From positions 291,001 through 355,000 of the forward strand of contig NZ_OY781940.1 in NCBI RefSeq assembly GCF_963677315.1: 64,000 bases of DNA. The letters run 5' to 3'. The stretch's first letter is position 1. Every line of letters starts with the position of its first letter. The notes below the pieces were generated by a model, which had not been told where the DNA came from, did not search any database, and saw nothing but the letters and a program-made list of their open reading frames with translations. Source of the stretch: an uncultured Sphaerochaeta sp. GTDB taxonomy: Bacteria; Spirochaetota; Spirochaetia; Sphaerochaetales; Sphaerochaetaceae. Below, piece after piece: positions 1 through 8,958 of the stretch. The translations under genes were made by a program, and so were the position numbers.

Positions 1-1
1 C

Positions 2-499
2 GCCCTGAGAGCTGGAGCAAAGCATGTCGATCTTCTGGACTCCAGTGAACAGGCCCTGAGACAGGCATTGGTCCATATCCACATCAACCAGGACCTCAAG
101 ACCATTCCAGAGGGAAGCCGGGAGAAAGTGGAAATTACCCAGTGCGATATCTTTGAACAGATGCGGCATATTGAGAAGGACCACTACGATCTCATGATCC
201 TTGATCCTCCCAAGCTTGCCCAGACCAAGTCACAGGCAGAAGGAGCCCAGAAAGCCTACAAGGACCTGAATCGTCTGGCAATGCAGAAGATCAAGGATGG
301 TGGCATCATAGCAACATTCTCCTGTAGCTCGGCCATCAGCGCAGAACAGCTGCGTATGATTCTTGCCTGGAGTGCAAAGGATGCAATGGTTGAAATCCAG
401 ATTCTTCAGAAACTCGGTCAGGGACATGACCACCCGATCAGGATTTCCTTCCCAGAATCTGAATATCTCAACGGGTACTTGCTGAGAGTTATCCGCTAA
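2..499 (+). CDS. RlmI-like class I SAM-dependent rRNA methyltransferase, C-terminal part
   Basis: The gene is cut by the window start; the frame is open from base 2 with no start needed inside the window. The visible 165 residues are the second half of a Rossmann methyltransferase: the acidic end of a beta strand (HVDLLDSS), a CDIFE segment that would contact the adenine, the catalytic-type motif ILDPPKLA and a later FSCSS strand. This combination is typical of the RlmI/YccW family that makes m5C in 23S rRNA. Family membership is inferred from motifs; the PUA domain expected at the N-terminus is outside the window. It converges on the next gene and their stop codons overlap by 4 nt. Confidence 0.8.
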   Translation, partial: ALRAGAKHVDLLDSSEQALRQALVHIHINQDLKTIPEGSREKVEITQCDIFEQMRHIEKDHYDLMILDPPKLAQTKSQAEGAQKAYKDLNRLAMQKIKDGGIIATFSCSSAISAEQLRMILAWSAKDAMVEIQILQKLGQGHDHPIRISFPESEYLNGYLLRVIR

Positions 500-1134
500 C
501 TTGCAAGGGGGGTTGGGGTATCGTCCGGGTTGGTATCGTCCAGAGTGAGCATGTTTGCGAGAAATCGCAGCTGCTCAACCAGGATTGAGACCATATCACT
601 GAGGTACCCTACCTTTCCGTTGCCATCATCCAAGGAACGCAGTGCATAACTATAGTCCTGCATCACCGGCACATCCTCATCCAAGATCAAGGAGGATGGC
701 ATGGTTTGTTCCACATTATACTTGCATCGCCTGAACACTGCCCTCCCATCCTTTCCTTGGTTGGCGCAGGCTCCAAACAACCGACAGATTAGCGGTCGTG
801 CTTGATACACCGTACAGTGATACGGGGAGTCAGGGTTATAGAGAGGACAAGGTCCGCTGGTATTGCCCCTGGCACTATTCAGTGCCTCGATAAGGGCTTC
901 ATCTTTTTTGACAAAGAGAAGATAGGCAGCAACCATACGAGCTTCACTTACCGTTATATCGGGCATAAAATGCTCGCAGCATGTCCCACATCCGCTTCCG
1001 CAAGCGATGCTATACTGTGTGCAGAAAACACTCGTCTGGTTTTCGATAGTCGAGTACAACTCGACCAAGCCAGCCATAGACTGACCTACATACGTTCCTT
1101 CGAACGCAATCATGAGTTCTTCAATACTGTCCAT
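496..1134 (-). CDS. YkgJ-type cysteine-cluster protein
   Basis: A 212-residue protein with a cysteine cluster CGSGCGTCCEHF near residue 45 followed by spaced cysteines in CPLYNPDSPYHC and RPLICRLFGAC. This spacing matches the YkgJ/UPF0153 family (Fe-S or zinc cluster proteins, function not established). The C-terminal 60 residues lack cysteines. No signal peptide, so cytoplasmic. The start ATG at 1134 has a weak GGGAG upstream. It stands alone, convergent with the methyltransferase and 54 nt beyond the end of corA. Confidence 0.75.
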   Translation of the reverse strand: MDSIEELMIAFEGTYVGQSMAGLVELYSTIENQTSVFCTQYSIACGSGCGTCCEHFMPDITVSEARMVAAYLLFVKKDEALIEALNSARGNTSGPCPLYNPDSPYHCTVYQARPLICRLFGACANQGKDGRAVFRRCKYNVEQTMPSSLILDEDVPVMQDYSYALRSLDDGNGKVGYLSDMVSILVEQLRFLANMLTLDDTNPDDTPTPLAS

Positions 1135-1188
1135 CTGTGATGTACTCCCTAGAACGGAGCGGATATTACCATTACAGATGGATTTGAA

Positions 1189-2214
1189 TCAATCAGGAAG
1201 GCCACGTTTTTTTCGTTTTTTCTTGCGGTGCTCTTTCTCGGCCTGACGGGATCCCTGAACCGAGCGCTGGACCAGCCGCGCATTCCTTCGGTCAGAGAGC
1301 GCCCAACCACCAATCAATGCACTGGTACCACAGAAGGCCAGGATACCAATCCAGGCAAAAGGACTATGCATGTAGGGCAAGGCAATATTCATTCCATAGA
1401 ATCCAGTGACAAACGTCGGGATCATCAAACTGATCGAGATGATGGTCAATCGTTTCATGATGACATTCATATTGTTGCTGATGACCGAAGCAAATGCGTC
1501 CATTGTGCCAGTCAGAATTGAGGAGTAAATATTTGCCATCTCGATGGCCTGCTTGTTGTCTGTAATGATATCCTCAAGAAAATCACGTTCTTCCTCACTC
1601 TCAAGACGGAAGTACGGGGTACGTTGCATTCGTTCCATCAATGCTTCATTGGTTGTCAGACTGGTGGAGAAATAGACCAAGGATTTCTGGATCTGCAGCA
1701 ACTGAATCAGTTCATAGTTCATGATACTCTTGTGCAGTTGTTCCTCAACCTGGGACTTTTGGCGGTTTATGTACTTGAGGAGCCGGATATAGACCATGAC
1801 CGCACGGCCAAGGATGCTGATCACAAACCCTTCAGCTGTCTGCACGGGATATTGCCGGTAGCGGTTCTTGGCAAAATCCTCAAGCACGATGCTATCACTC
1901 TGGCAGATGGTGATGACAGTATCACGAACCAGCACGATACCAAGCGGTACTGCATACTGGTTTATTCCCTTGCAATCATCGGCCAGGGCGGGCAGACGCA
2001 TGATTAACGCAACATAGTCGTCTTCACGTTCAATGCGGGCCTGTTCGTCCTGGTCCATGATATCTGCGAGCAATTCACTGGAAATGGCATATTTCTCTTC
2101 GAGCTGGGTGATATCATCTCTGTTGATATCCCTTGCATCGACCCAAGTGTAGGGAGCCTCCTGGATGGGTTCTCCGGGAATCTGGCTCATAAGATTCTTT
2201 CTGATGGTGATCAT
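1189..2214 (-). CDS. corA: CorA-family magnesium/cobalt transporter
   Basis: A 341-residue protein with the CorA layout: a long acidic and helical cytoplasmic N-terminal domain, then two C-terminal membrane helices. The first ends in the signature YGMNIALPY (GMN, the selectivity filter of the family). The tail is very basic (EKEHRKKKRKKRG), as expected for the cytoplasmic end. The pentamer would import Mg2+ across the inner membrane. The start ATG at 2214 has a good GGAGG. Upstream lie a short ORF with its own strong ribosome binding site and a sequence complementary to this gene's Shine-Dalgarno, suggesting control by a leader peptide. Confidence 0.92.
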   Translation of the reverse strand: MITIRKNLMSQIPGEPIQEAPYTWVDARDINRDDITQLEEKYAISSELLADIMDQDEQARIEREDDYVALIMRLPALADDCKGINQYAVPLGIVLVRDTVITICQSDSIVLEDFAKNRYRQYPVQTAEGFVISILGRAVMVYIRLLKYINRQKSQVEEQLHKSIMNYELIQLLQIQKSLVYFSTSLTTNEALMERMQRTPYFRLESEEERDFLEDIITDNKQAIEMANIYSSILTGTMDAFASVISNNMNVIMKRLTIISISLMIPTFVTGFYGMNIALPYMHSPFAWIGILAFCGTSALIGGWALSDRRNARLVQRSVQGSRQAEKEHRKKKRKKRGLPD

Positions 2215-2270
2215 ACTTCCTCCATGGCTGTGTTTGCATCCATACCCAGCCCCTTGCAGGAAGAATCTTG

Positions 2271-2357
2271 TTAATTCCGGTATTGGGGATAGGAGGATGC
2301 CGTTCGGGTGTTTCTAGGCAGGGGGTTTATACTGCCACCGTCGTCTACTGTAGACAT
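2271..2357 (-). CDS. Possible 28-residue leader peptide upstream of corA
   Basis: A 28-codon ORF begins at 2357 with AGGAGG five bases before ATG and ends with TAA at 2271, 57 nt before corA. The peptide begins MSTVDDGGSINPLPRNTR and has three prolines and two tyrosines in its second half. Right after its stop lies TTCTTCCT, complementary to the AGGAAG of the corA ribosome binding site. Leader ORFs are known in front of corA and mgtA in enteric bacteria; that this one works similarly is inference. It could be an untranslated chance ORF, but the Shine-Dalgarno is stronger than that of many genes here. Confidence 0.45.
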   Translation of the reverse strand: MSTVDDGGSINPLPRNTRTASSYPQYRN

Positions 2358-2509
2358 GGGATCCTCCTCATAACAAGATGGCCTACCAGTCTGGCAAGCA
2401 CCAAAGCAATACTACCACAATCAGTTTAGCCTAATAAAGGGGTTGCCTGCATTTTTTCTCTCTTTTCGAAACAGTATAAACATTCTATACTCGCAACAAG
2501 GAGGAAAAA

Positions 2510-3061
2510 ATGGTTACAAGAGAAGAAGCAGACGCGTTGCTGAGAAAATACAATCCTAACGAAGCGCTGGTGTATCATGCCTATTGTGTTGAGGAGACCA
2601 TGCGCAGGTTCGCCAAGGAGTACGGATACGACGAGGAATATTGGTCGTTGGTAGGACTCCTCCACGATATTGATTATGGGATGTTCCCTGAGGAGCATTG
2701 CCAGAAAGCACCCGAGCTATTGAAGGAAATTGAACTTGATGATGCATTCATCAGGGCAGTATGCAGCCACGGATACGGTATCTGCAGCACCATAGAGCCT
2801 GAGCATTTCATGGAGAAGGTTCTCTACACCATTGATGAGTTAACCGGTTTGGTATATGCAACGGCATTGATGAGACCTTCAAAGATGGAAGGGATGACGG
2901 TAAAATCGGTTAAGAAAAAATGGTCCAGCAAGGCCTTCGCCGCAGGAGTGAACCGGGATATTATCTCCCAAGGAGCCGAAAAGCTTGGGCTTGAGATGAA
3001 TCACATCATTTCGCTCACCATAGAAGCAATGGGTGGAGCCTCCAGTAAGATAGGGCTTTAG
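2510..3061 (+). CDS. HD-domain hydrolase family protein
   Basis: A 183-residue protein with the HD metal-site pattern: an early histidine (YHAYCVEETMRRFA), the LLHDIDYGM motif around residue 51, HCQKAPELL and CSHGYG. Short HD proteins of this type are called HDIG or putative hydrolases, acting on nucleotides or phosphate esters; the substrate is not known. The start ATG follows AAGGAGGAAAAA. A -10-like TATACT sits at 2486-2491 but no good -35 is seen. It ends convergent with the membrane protein gene, with stop codons overlapping in TTAG. Confidence 0.75.
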   Translation: MVTREEADALLRKYNPNEALVYHAYCVEETMRRFAKEYGYDEEYWSLVGLLHDIDYGMFPEEHCQKAPELLKEIELDDAFIRAVCSHGYGICSTIEPEHFMEKVLYTIDELTGLVYATALMRPSKMEGMTVKSVKKKWSSKAFAAGVNRDIISQGAEKLGLEMNHIISLTIEAMGGASSKIGL

Positions 3062-4545
3062 GCGAGTGGCATCTGTTCAAGACGGACAATACCGCTCTTG
3101 TTCAATACAACCGTGAAGTGGCTATAGATATCCAAGTCCTCTTTCTTTGAGTATTCACGTATGACCAGATGCAGGTGATAGACACGTTCACTGTTAAGCT
3201 GATCAAGCTCATCTGCATCCGGGTCCATCCTGAATACCACATCATTGGGATCATCCATCTCTTTGAGAAAATCATCAAGGCGTATCCTGGTAACCAAGGT
3301 GAAGTTATTCTCCCTGGGAAACCTGTCCCTCGCCATTCCCTGTTTGGACAGCGGATGCATGGCTAGGTCTCGTACATAATGGATGATGTCTTCCTTGGGA
3401 AGCATATCCATGAAGGGATTGTTCTTATCTTTACGGATATCCTTCACTGATGAAGGAATGTCATCAGGAGTGGTAAACTTGAGCCTGATCCTGCTCGAAC
3501 AAATCTTCTTGTTGGTCTTTGGAGAAAGAAACGAGGATATTTCATCAGCCATCATCTTGGGAAGCACTGCATTGAAGAAGAGTCTCAGCCACTCCTTTAT
3601 ACGATCCTTGAATACATAACCGATGATGACAATCAGTGCCCACTGGAAAGAGTTTCTGATGAATGTTTCTTCTGCAAATATGGTTGTCAGGGTTGCAAAG
3701 GCCATGGCAACGCCGGCCGCAATTCCTGCAAGGATCTCAGAAACCCGCTTTGGCCACCTGGAAATATTGGGGACGAGATAGAGACTGGATTGGGTCCATT
3801 TCTTTAACACCGCCTTTCTATACTGCACTGTCTCTGCATTGGTACTGCCACTTGGATACTCCTTCTTGCTGCGGTAGTCCATCTCATCCCGGGAGAACTG
3901 CATCAATTTTGCAAGTATCTGCTTATGCATCTCATCCCGCATCGGGGTAGAAGCCATATAGAGGTCAAGGGCATGTTTTTCACAGATCAGGCTCGCGGCC
4001 TCATCCGTCCAGAGAAAGGCAAGCAGCAAGCGACTCTCTTGATCAATCTTCTCCTGAATTGCTGAAATCATACCTCTGAGCACTTTGAGAAGCGTTGAGG
4101 CATTCATATACCAGTTTGTCAATGTGGTATTCAGATCACTCTGCATACCAAGCTTCACCATATCCTTGCAATCCTTCAGACACGCCTTTGTCTCATGGCG
4201 TACTGAGTTTACTACGGTCTGCAATTCATGGATTACTTTCCGCTCAGGTACTGCATTCAGGTCAATCAGGAGATCCTTGGTGTACTGCTTGAGAATGGAA
4301 AGGGGGCTGAGCAAATTCTCGTCATCAAGCAACTCCTCAAGCGTTATCTCAGGAGAGGAGTACCTTCCATGGCTCTGGAATTTGTGAAGAATTCGTTCTT
4401 CACTGTATGTAGAGCGATTAACATAGAGTTGGGGAGGAGAAAACAGATAATAGTGAATTTCCCGCTCATACTTCCTGGTCTCAGGGATCGGCAAGATGAG
4501 CTTCGTCTCCAAATGTCTGCTTGAATGTCTCCGTAAATCGATCAA
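3058..4545 (-). CDS. Unknown membrane protein with two central transmembrane helices
   Basis: A 495-residue protein of no recognised family. The first 270 residues are soluble-looking and helical; two hydrophobic stretches follow (ILAGIAAGVAMAFATLTTIF and, after a short loop, FQWALIVIIGYVF), then about 170 polar residues. This predicts two large cytoplasmic domains joined by a membrane hairpin. The start is TTG at 4545, five bases after GGGAGG. It lies 40 nt behind pyrC on the same strand with no clear terminator between, so it may be the last gene of the pyrimidine transcript. Confidence 0.7.
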   Translation of the reverse strand: MIDLRRHSSRHLETKLILPIPETRKYEREIHYYLFSPPQLYVNRSTYSEERILHKFQSHGRYSSPEITLEELLDDENLLSPLSILKQYTKDLLIDLNAVPERKVIHELQTVVNSVRHETKACLKDCKDMVKLGMQSDLNTTLTNWYMNASTLLKVLRGMISAIQEKIDQESRLLLAFLWTDEAASLICEKHALDLYMASTPMRDEMHKQILAKLMQFSRDEMDYRSKKEYPSGSTNAETVQYRKAVLKKWTQSSLYLVPNISRWPKRVSEILAGIAAGVAMAFATLTTIFAEETFIRNSFQWALIVIIGYVFKDRIKEWLRLFFNAVLPKMMADEISSFLSPKTNKKICSSRIRLKFTTPDDIPSSVKDIRKDKNNPFMDMLPKEDIIHYVRDLAMHPLSKQGMARDRFPRENNFTLVTRIRLDDFLKEMDDPNDVVFRMDPDADELDQLNSERVYHLHLVIREYSKKEDLDIYSHFTVVLNKSGIVRLEQMPLA

Positions 4546-4585
4546 GGTTCCCTCCCGGTTGCACTAGTATACAGGAGGGTTTATC

Positions 4586-5632
4586 CTAACGCAATCGTAA
4601 GTTACGGTAACTGTCCCAAGGATACTCGGCGGCACTCTTGAGAGAAAGCGATTCCAGGTCATCATAGGCAGGGACAAAAACGTCTCGGATGGGGAGTTTG
4701 AACACCTCCTGCACCCGTCTACCCAACAACTGCTCCAACAAGGGTCTTGTTGCTCCTTGCTCGAGCAATCTCTTGACCAAGAGCAAAATGCCACTGAACC
4801 CAGGAATTCCACTTGCCCCTGCCTCTTTATCCTGAAGCGTATGTGGAGCATGATCACTCTCTATCCAGTCTACCCTTCCCTCCAACAGTGCAGCAAAGAG
4901 AGTACTACGCTCGGTTTCACTGCGAAGAGGAGGATTCATCTTGGCGTACAGCGTCCGCTCTTTTGCATCCTCACTGGAGAGAAGAGCATGATGAGGGGTG
5001 ACCGCACAACTGACGCGAACTCCCTTCATCCTTGCTTTCTCGATTTCATGGAGGGCTTCAATACTGCTCAGATGACAGATATGAAGGTGTCCCCTGAAGC
5101 CTTCCTCTTGTGAGAATTGCAGCTGGTCCGAGACACTTGCAACCTCTGCCTCTACTGGCCGCGCAAGGCTATGAGTGGAGAAGTCAGCAGGATCATACAG
5201 CTCAGGATGCAACAAGGACTCTTTTTCACAATGCAGGGCAACAACCCCCTCGTAACCACACTCTTTCAGGGTACGATATACAAGAGACTGCTCCCTCTCC
5301 TTTATGAGCCCCATATTGCCGGTTGAATGACCTGCAAACAACTTAAGCCCCACTACCTGGGGAAAGAGCTCCTGTGCAATGGAGACCACTCGCCGAATCT
5401 GTTCGGCAGAAGACGTTACCCCCGCATACAGGTGATAGCGAACACCAAGACCACACTGTTCAGCATCCTTGAGACGTCTGAGAATACTTTCACGCTCAGT
5501 GAGGGCTGGTTGCGTATTAGGCATATCAAATACCTCATCAATCCCGCAAGTGAGCGCAACCCCCAATCCATGGGAGAGCGTTTCTTTCTCGTTCTGACTC
5601 CAGTCACGGAGATGTACATGTGGGTCAATCAT
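4586..5632 (-). CDS. pyrC: Dihydroorotase
   Basis: Closes carbamoyl-aspartate to dihydroorotate, step three of UMP synthesis. The 348-residue protein has the amidohydrolase metal ligands in order: DPHVHLRD at the start (HxH), GLKLFAGHS with the lysine expected to be carbamylated, ALHCEKE, ICHLSS, and SDHAPHT with the catalytic aspartate. ATG at 5632 is preferred over a TTG two codons upstream because it gives the conserved N-terminus; it overlaps the end of pyrD by 8 nt, so translation is probably coupled. Last biosynthetic gene of the pyr operon. Confidence 0.92.
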   Translation of the reverse strand: MIDPHVHLRDWSQNEKETLSHGLGVALTCGIDEVFDMPNTQPALTERESILRRLKDAEQCGLGVRYHLYAGVTSSAEQIRRVVSIAQELFPQVVGLKLFAGHSTGNMGLIKEREQSLVYRTLKECGYEGVVALHCEKESLLHPELYDPADFSTHSLARPVEAEVASVSDQLQFSQEEGFRGHLHICHLSSIEALHEIEKARMKGVRVSCAVTPHHALLSSEDAKERTLYAKMNPPLRSETERSTLFAALLEGRVDWIESDHAPHTLQDKEAGASGIPGFSGILLLVKRLLEQGATRPLLEQLLGRRVQEVFKLPIRDVFVPAYDDLESLSLKSAAEYPWDSYRNLRLR

Positions 5633-7355
5633 AGGCAATTAATTCAGGCGCCTCTTTCGCCAGATAGTCGTACTGCATGAAGGTGCCCCAACGGCAAGTC
5701 AATCGGTCTCCACAGGCACACTCTCCACACATCCCAATACCACAGAGCGTGGTTCTCTCCATCGATAAGTATAGATTATGCTCCTTGACTCCCCGAGCCA
5801 ACAGCTTGCGACAGGCGATAGCCATGAAAACCTCAGGACCTACCAGATAACAGGCCTGCTCTTCTTCCAAAGGAAGGCTGTCCAGAAGGTCCAGTACTCT
5901 TCCTGGTCTGCCATCATCAGCAATACAAGTGAATGATCCATAGGATGAAAGATGCTCCTCAAGCAAGGCTTTTCCTTCCACACTCTCACTGGTTCCTACA
6001 AGAATACTCATTTCAGTTCCCTGGCCTTGCAACTGGTCGGCAAGACTGGGAAGTACCGCCACCCCGGTACCACCACCCAACAAGAGTGCTTTTTTGGTCT
6101 TCTCATTGTTCAGTTGTGCACCGTAAAGTCCCCGTACATAGATATTATCTCCGACCTGAAAGGCACAAAGCTCGGCTGAGAAAGGTCCCCGATTCTTGAC
6201 AATGAAGGTCAATGGATCGTTATGAGCGACAGAGAAGGGTTTCTCCCCGATGGTTGGAATCCAAAGGAATGCAAATTGTCCCGCCTTGCAGTCAAGCGTG
6301 CCATCCAGTGTGATGATACGGGTATCCTTACCATACTGCTCACTCTTCACCACCTGATGTTTCTCATATGCCATCTGTCGGTCTTTGATGATATAGGAGG
6401 TAGATTGCTTTTTCGCAGGATCTTCTCCGCCCAGAATAGCCTCTGCCTCTCGCTTCACCGCAGCGAGGTATTCAGGCCATGCCTTCTGGTCGACAGTACC
6501 GAGGGCTGAACCGATTCCGACTGCATCAGCACCGGAGGCTATCAGTGCTGCAGCTTCCGTTCCACTGCTCACTCCACCCATACCGATAAGCGGCACATCA
6601 TCACCACAGGCTTGGCGAATCTCCCGGATGGCTGAAAGTGCTCGTTCATAGACATGATGCCCACTACTTCCGCCCTTGCCTCCAAGCTTGTTTTGCAAGA
6701 TGGGAAGTCCTGAACCTGGATCCTTGTGGACGATGGGACCAACCGTATTGATTGCGACCAAGCCATCGGCACCACTATCCAATACGGCCTTGGCTATCAG
6801 GCCGATGTCATCAACATTTGGGGTAAGCTTCACAAACAAGGGTGCTTTGCACTCCTTGGTGGCTTCCTTGATCAATCGCACATATTCAGCGGCAATATTC
6901 TGGTCGCACCCAATTGATGCCCCATAGCCGACCGATGCGTGAGGACAAGAGAAATTCAACTCAACCAGGTCTGCCACCTCATCAAAGGCTTTTACCAAGG
7001 TGATGAAATCTTCAACACTGTTTGCCGAGAGCGATACATTCAGATAACTGGAAAAGGAATGCTCCGCCCTGAGTTTTCTCAGTTCATACAGGGCCTGTTC
7101 CATCCCAGGGTTGCGTAACCCGACAGAGTTCCCAAAATTACCGACTGAGGTCTCACAGATCACCGGCTCACGGTTCCCTGGATTGACTTCCACCTGGAAA
7201 CTCTTGGTGGTAATGATGCTGATAGCATGTACCTTCTCGTCAAAGTAGGTGATCAGTCTGGGTTTAGTGGAAGCAACACCACTGACAGTTCCTAGCAGGA
7301 CAGGAGCATCTGCATTGAGATGTCTCTTTGTCAGGAGTTCCATCACATTCTTCAT
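5625..7355 (-). CDS. pyrD: Fused dihydroorotate dehydrogenase (class 1B) and PyrK electron-transfer subunit
   Basis: A 576-residue fusion. Residues 1 to about 305 are dihydroorotate dehydrogenase with the FSCPH catalytic loop, a VKLTPNVDD strand, and phosphate-binding segments GMGGVSSG and GIGSALG for FMN. From about residue 315 it is PyrK: an FAD/NAD-binding reductase fold with LLLGGGTGVAVL, and a [2Fe-2S] cluster near the end (CGIGMCGECACG ... C). In class 1B enzymes PyrD and PyrK are usually separate proteins passing electrons to NAD+. The start ATG overlaps the pyrF stop (ATGA). Confidence 0.92.
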   Translation of the reverse strand: MKNVMELLTKRHLNADAPVLLGTVSGVASTKPRLITYFDEKVHAISIITTKSFQVEVNPGNREPVICETSVGNFGNSVGLRNPGMEQALYELRKLRAEHSFSSYLNVSLSANSVEDFITLVKAFDEVADLVELNFSCPHASVGYGASIGCDQNIAAEYVRLIKEATKECKAPLFVKLTPNVDDIGLIAKAVLDSGADGLVAINTVGPIVHKDPGSGLPILQNKLGGKGGSSGHHVYERALSAIREIRQACGDDVPLIGMGGVSSGTEAAALIASGADAVGIGSALGTVDQKAWPEYLAAVKREAEAILGGEDPAKKQSTSYIIKDRQMAYEKHQVVKSEQYGKDTRIITLDGTLDCKAGQFAFLWIPTIGEKPFSVAHNDPLTFIVKNRGPFSAELCAFQVGDNIYVRGLYGAQLNNEKTKKALLLGGGTGVAVLPSLADQLQGQGTEMSILVGTSESVEGKALLEEHLSSYGSFTCIADDGRPGRVLDLLDSLPLEEEQACYLVGPEVFMAIACRKLLARGVKEHNLYLSMERTTLCGIGMCGECACGDRLTCRWGTFMQYDYLAKEAPELIAYD

Positions 7356-8230
7356 ACAGAGGTCTCCTCAAGCAGGGAGCGAAGGTTCTTCATGCACAAA
7401 TCAAGCCAGTCTTCCGGTGCTGGGTTATGCTTCCATGGATGGGTCAATGCACTGCTGCTGTTTATTCTGGCAAGCGCTACCGGGTACCCAGCCTTTTTCA
7501 GTATTGTCATAACCTCACTTGCAGAACCTCCTTGGCTTCCTACACCAGGGATAAGCAGGGGAACTGATTGGTCATGGTAGAAGGCAGCAATGTCCTCCAA
7601 CTCCTGGAGATTGGTCGCCCCGACCACTGCTCCTACACTTCCTGTCTTCTGGTTATAGGCGGCAATCTGGCTGGCTACCTCCAAGTAAAGCGGATGTTCA
7701 CGCTTTTCCTCGTTTACTACCAGCAGATTTTGCAGGTCTCTTCCTCCAGGATTGCTGGTACGATTAAGCAGATATGCCCCTTTTTCAGGGAAACTGATAA
7801 AAGGCTCTACCGAGTCACTTCCCATATAAGGAGCAACGGTTACGGCATCACTCTGCCACACTTCAAAGGCTTCCTTGGCATAGTTCATGCTGCTTCTGGC
7901 AATATCACCGCGCTTACTGTCAAGAATGACAGGAATTCCTGGGAAGAAACTCTCCAGCATATCCAGTACATCGGCAAGGGCAGAACTACCCGAGAAATCT
8001 TCATCACGTGGATGATCGAGGCACTGGTAGTAGCCAAGATTCGGTTTGAACGCTGCAGGAACCAATCCAGCGAGGCTCATTCTCCGAAACAACTGTTGAA
8101 AGAAACTATTGAGGTCACTACGAATATTCCCACTGGACACAGGAAGGGATTCAACAATGGGATCCAATCCCATGCAAGCAATATTTCCAGTTTTTTCAGC
8201 ACTTTCTGCCAATAATGTTTGATAACTCAC
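7352..8230 (-). CDS. pyrF: Orotidine 5'-phosphate decarboxylase (long type 2 family)
   Basis: Converts OMP to UMP. The 292-residue length and the motif ILDSKRGDIARS (D-K-R-D catalytic set) mark the longer type 2 family rather than the 230-residue E. coli type. GMGLDP-like CMGLDPIVE near the N-terminus and PGVGSQGG near the C-terminus are phosphate-binding segments. The start is GTG at 8230 after AAGGAGAGATAAGC. It lies 12 nt behind pyrE and overlaps pyrD by 4 nt. Confidence 0.93.
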   Translation of the reverse strand: MSYQTLLAESAEKTGNIACMGLDPIVESLPVSSGNIRSDLNSFFQQLFRRMSLAGLVPAAFKPNLGYYQCLDHPRDEDFSGSSALADVLDMLESFFPGIPVILDSKRGDIARSSMNYAKEAFEVWQSDAVTVAPYMGSDSVEPFISFPEKGAYLLNRTSNPGGRDLQNLLVVNEEKREHPLYLEVASQIAAYNQKTGSVGAVVGATNLQELEDIAAFYHDQSVPLLIPGVGSQGGSASEVMTILKKAGYPVALARINSSSALTHPWKHNPAPEDWLDLCMKNLRSLLEETSV

Positions 8231-8242
8231 GCTTATCTCTCC

Positions 8243-8941
8243 TTACCGATCTACTCTGGGAAATCCCTGCTTCTCACCCCAGCCAAAGGGATCTTCCCTC
8301 CACGAAGTAAGTAATCTTGCTTCCTCACTGTTCACATACCCCGTCTCCTGGGCACTTGCAACCATCACATCATAGTCAAGGATGGTAAAGAATGTGCATG
8401 CTGGGTCCAAGGAGGCAAAGGCTTCCTGGGCAGTGGCAAATCCATAGGTGAAGATTGCCAAGGTATAGGGACAAACACCTTCTGCTTTAGCAATCGCCTG
8501 AACTGCCTTGATGGAAGATCCCCCGGTGGAGATCAAATCCTCAATAAGGAGCACTTTGGCACCAGCATAGGTACCTCCTTGCCCAAGCCCTTCGATCTGT
8601 TGACCAAGCCCATGGTCCTTGCCGGAACTTCGTACATAGCTCAATGGTTTCTCGAGTCGGTCTGCCAAGGTGGTTGCATGAGGAATGCCAGCAGTTGCAG
8701 TTCCTGCGATGTTATCTGGGTCAAAATCAAGGCTCTCCAGCATTGCAGCAAAAGCCTCGCTGACCAGCTTTCTGGCTCCACTTTCGGCAAGCAGTCTCCT
8801 GTTGTCATTGTAAATGGGCATACGGTAGCCGCTTGCCCAAGTGAAAGGATCTTGCACTTGGAGTCGGATTGCGCCAAGCTCCAAGGCTTTCTTTGCCAGA
8901 ATCGGTCCATAATGGTTTGTAATATCTTCAATATGTTTCAT
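8243..8941 (-). CDS. pyrE: Orotate phosphoribosyltransferase
   Basis: Joins orotate to PRPP to give OMP. The 232-residue protein has the PRPP-binding signature VLLIEDLISTGGSSIKA, and the N-terminal FTWASGYRMPIY that contacts orotate. Its substrate PRPP would come from the prs gene further along in this window. The start ATG at 8941 follows CTGGAGATACC 17 nt behind the pyrB-I fusion. Confidence 0.93.
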   Translation of the reverse strand: MKHIEDITNHYGPILAKKALELGAIRLQVQDPFTWASGYRMPIYNDNRRLLAESGARKLVSEAFAAMLESLDFDPDNIAGTATAGIPHATTLADRLEKPLSYVRSSGKDHGLGQQIEGLGQGGTYAGAKVLLIEDLISTGGSSIKAVQAIAKAEGVCPYTLAIFTYGFATAQEAFASLDPACTFFTILDYDVMVASAQETGYVNSEEARLLTSWREDPFGWGEKQGFPRVDR

Positions 8942-8958
8942 GGTATCTCCAGTGTAGC

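Noticed and set aside
2215-2500. Mg-sensing M-box riboswitch before corA
   Set aside because: I could not lay out the long conserved M-box structure; a leader ORF explains the region better.
7568-8215. 215-codon plus-strand ORF
   Set aside because: It is antisense to pyrF, which has all its catalytic motifs; no family similarity.
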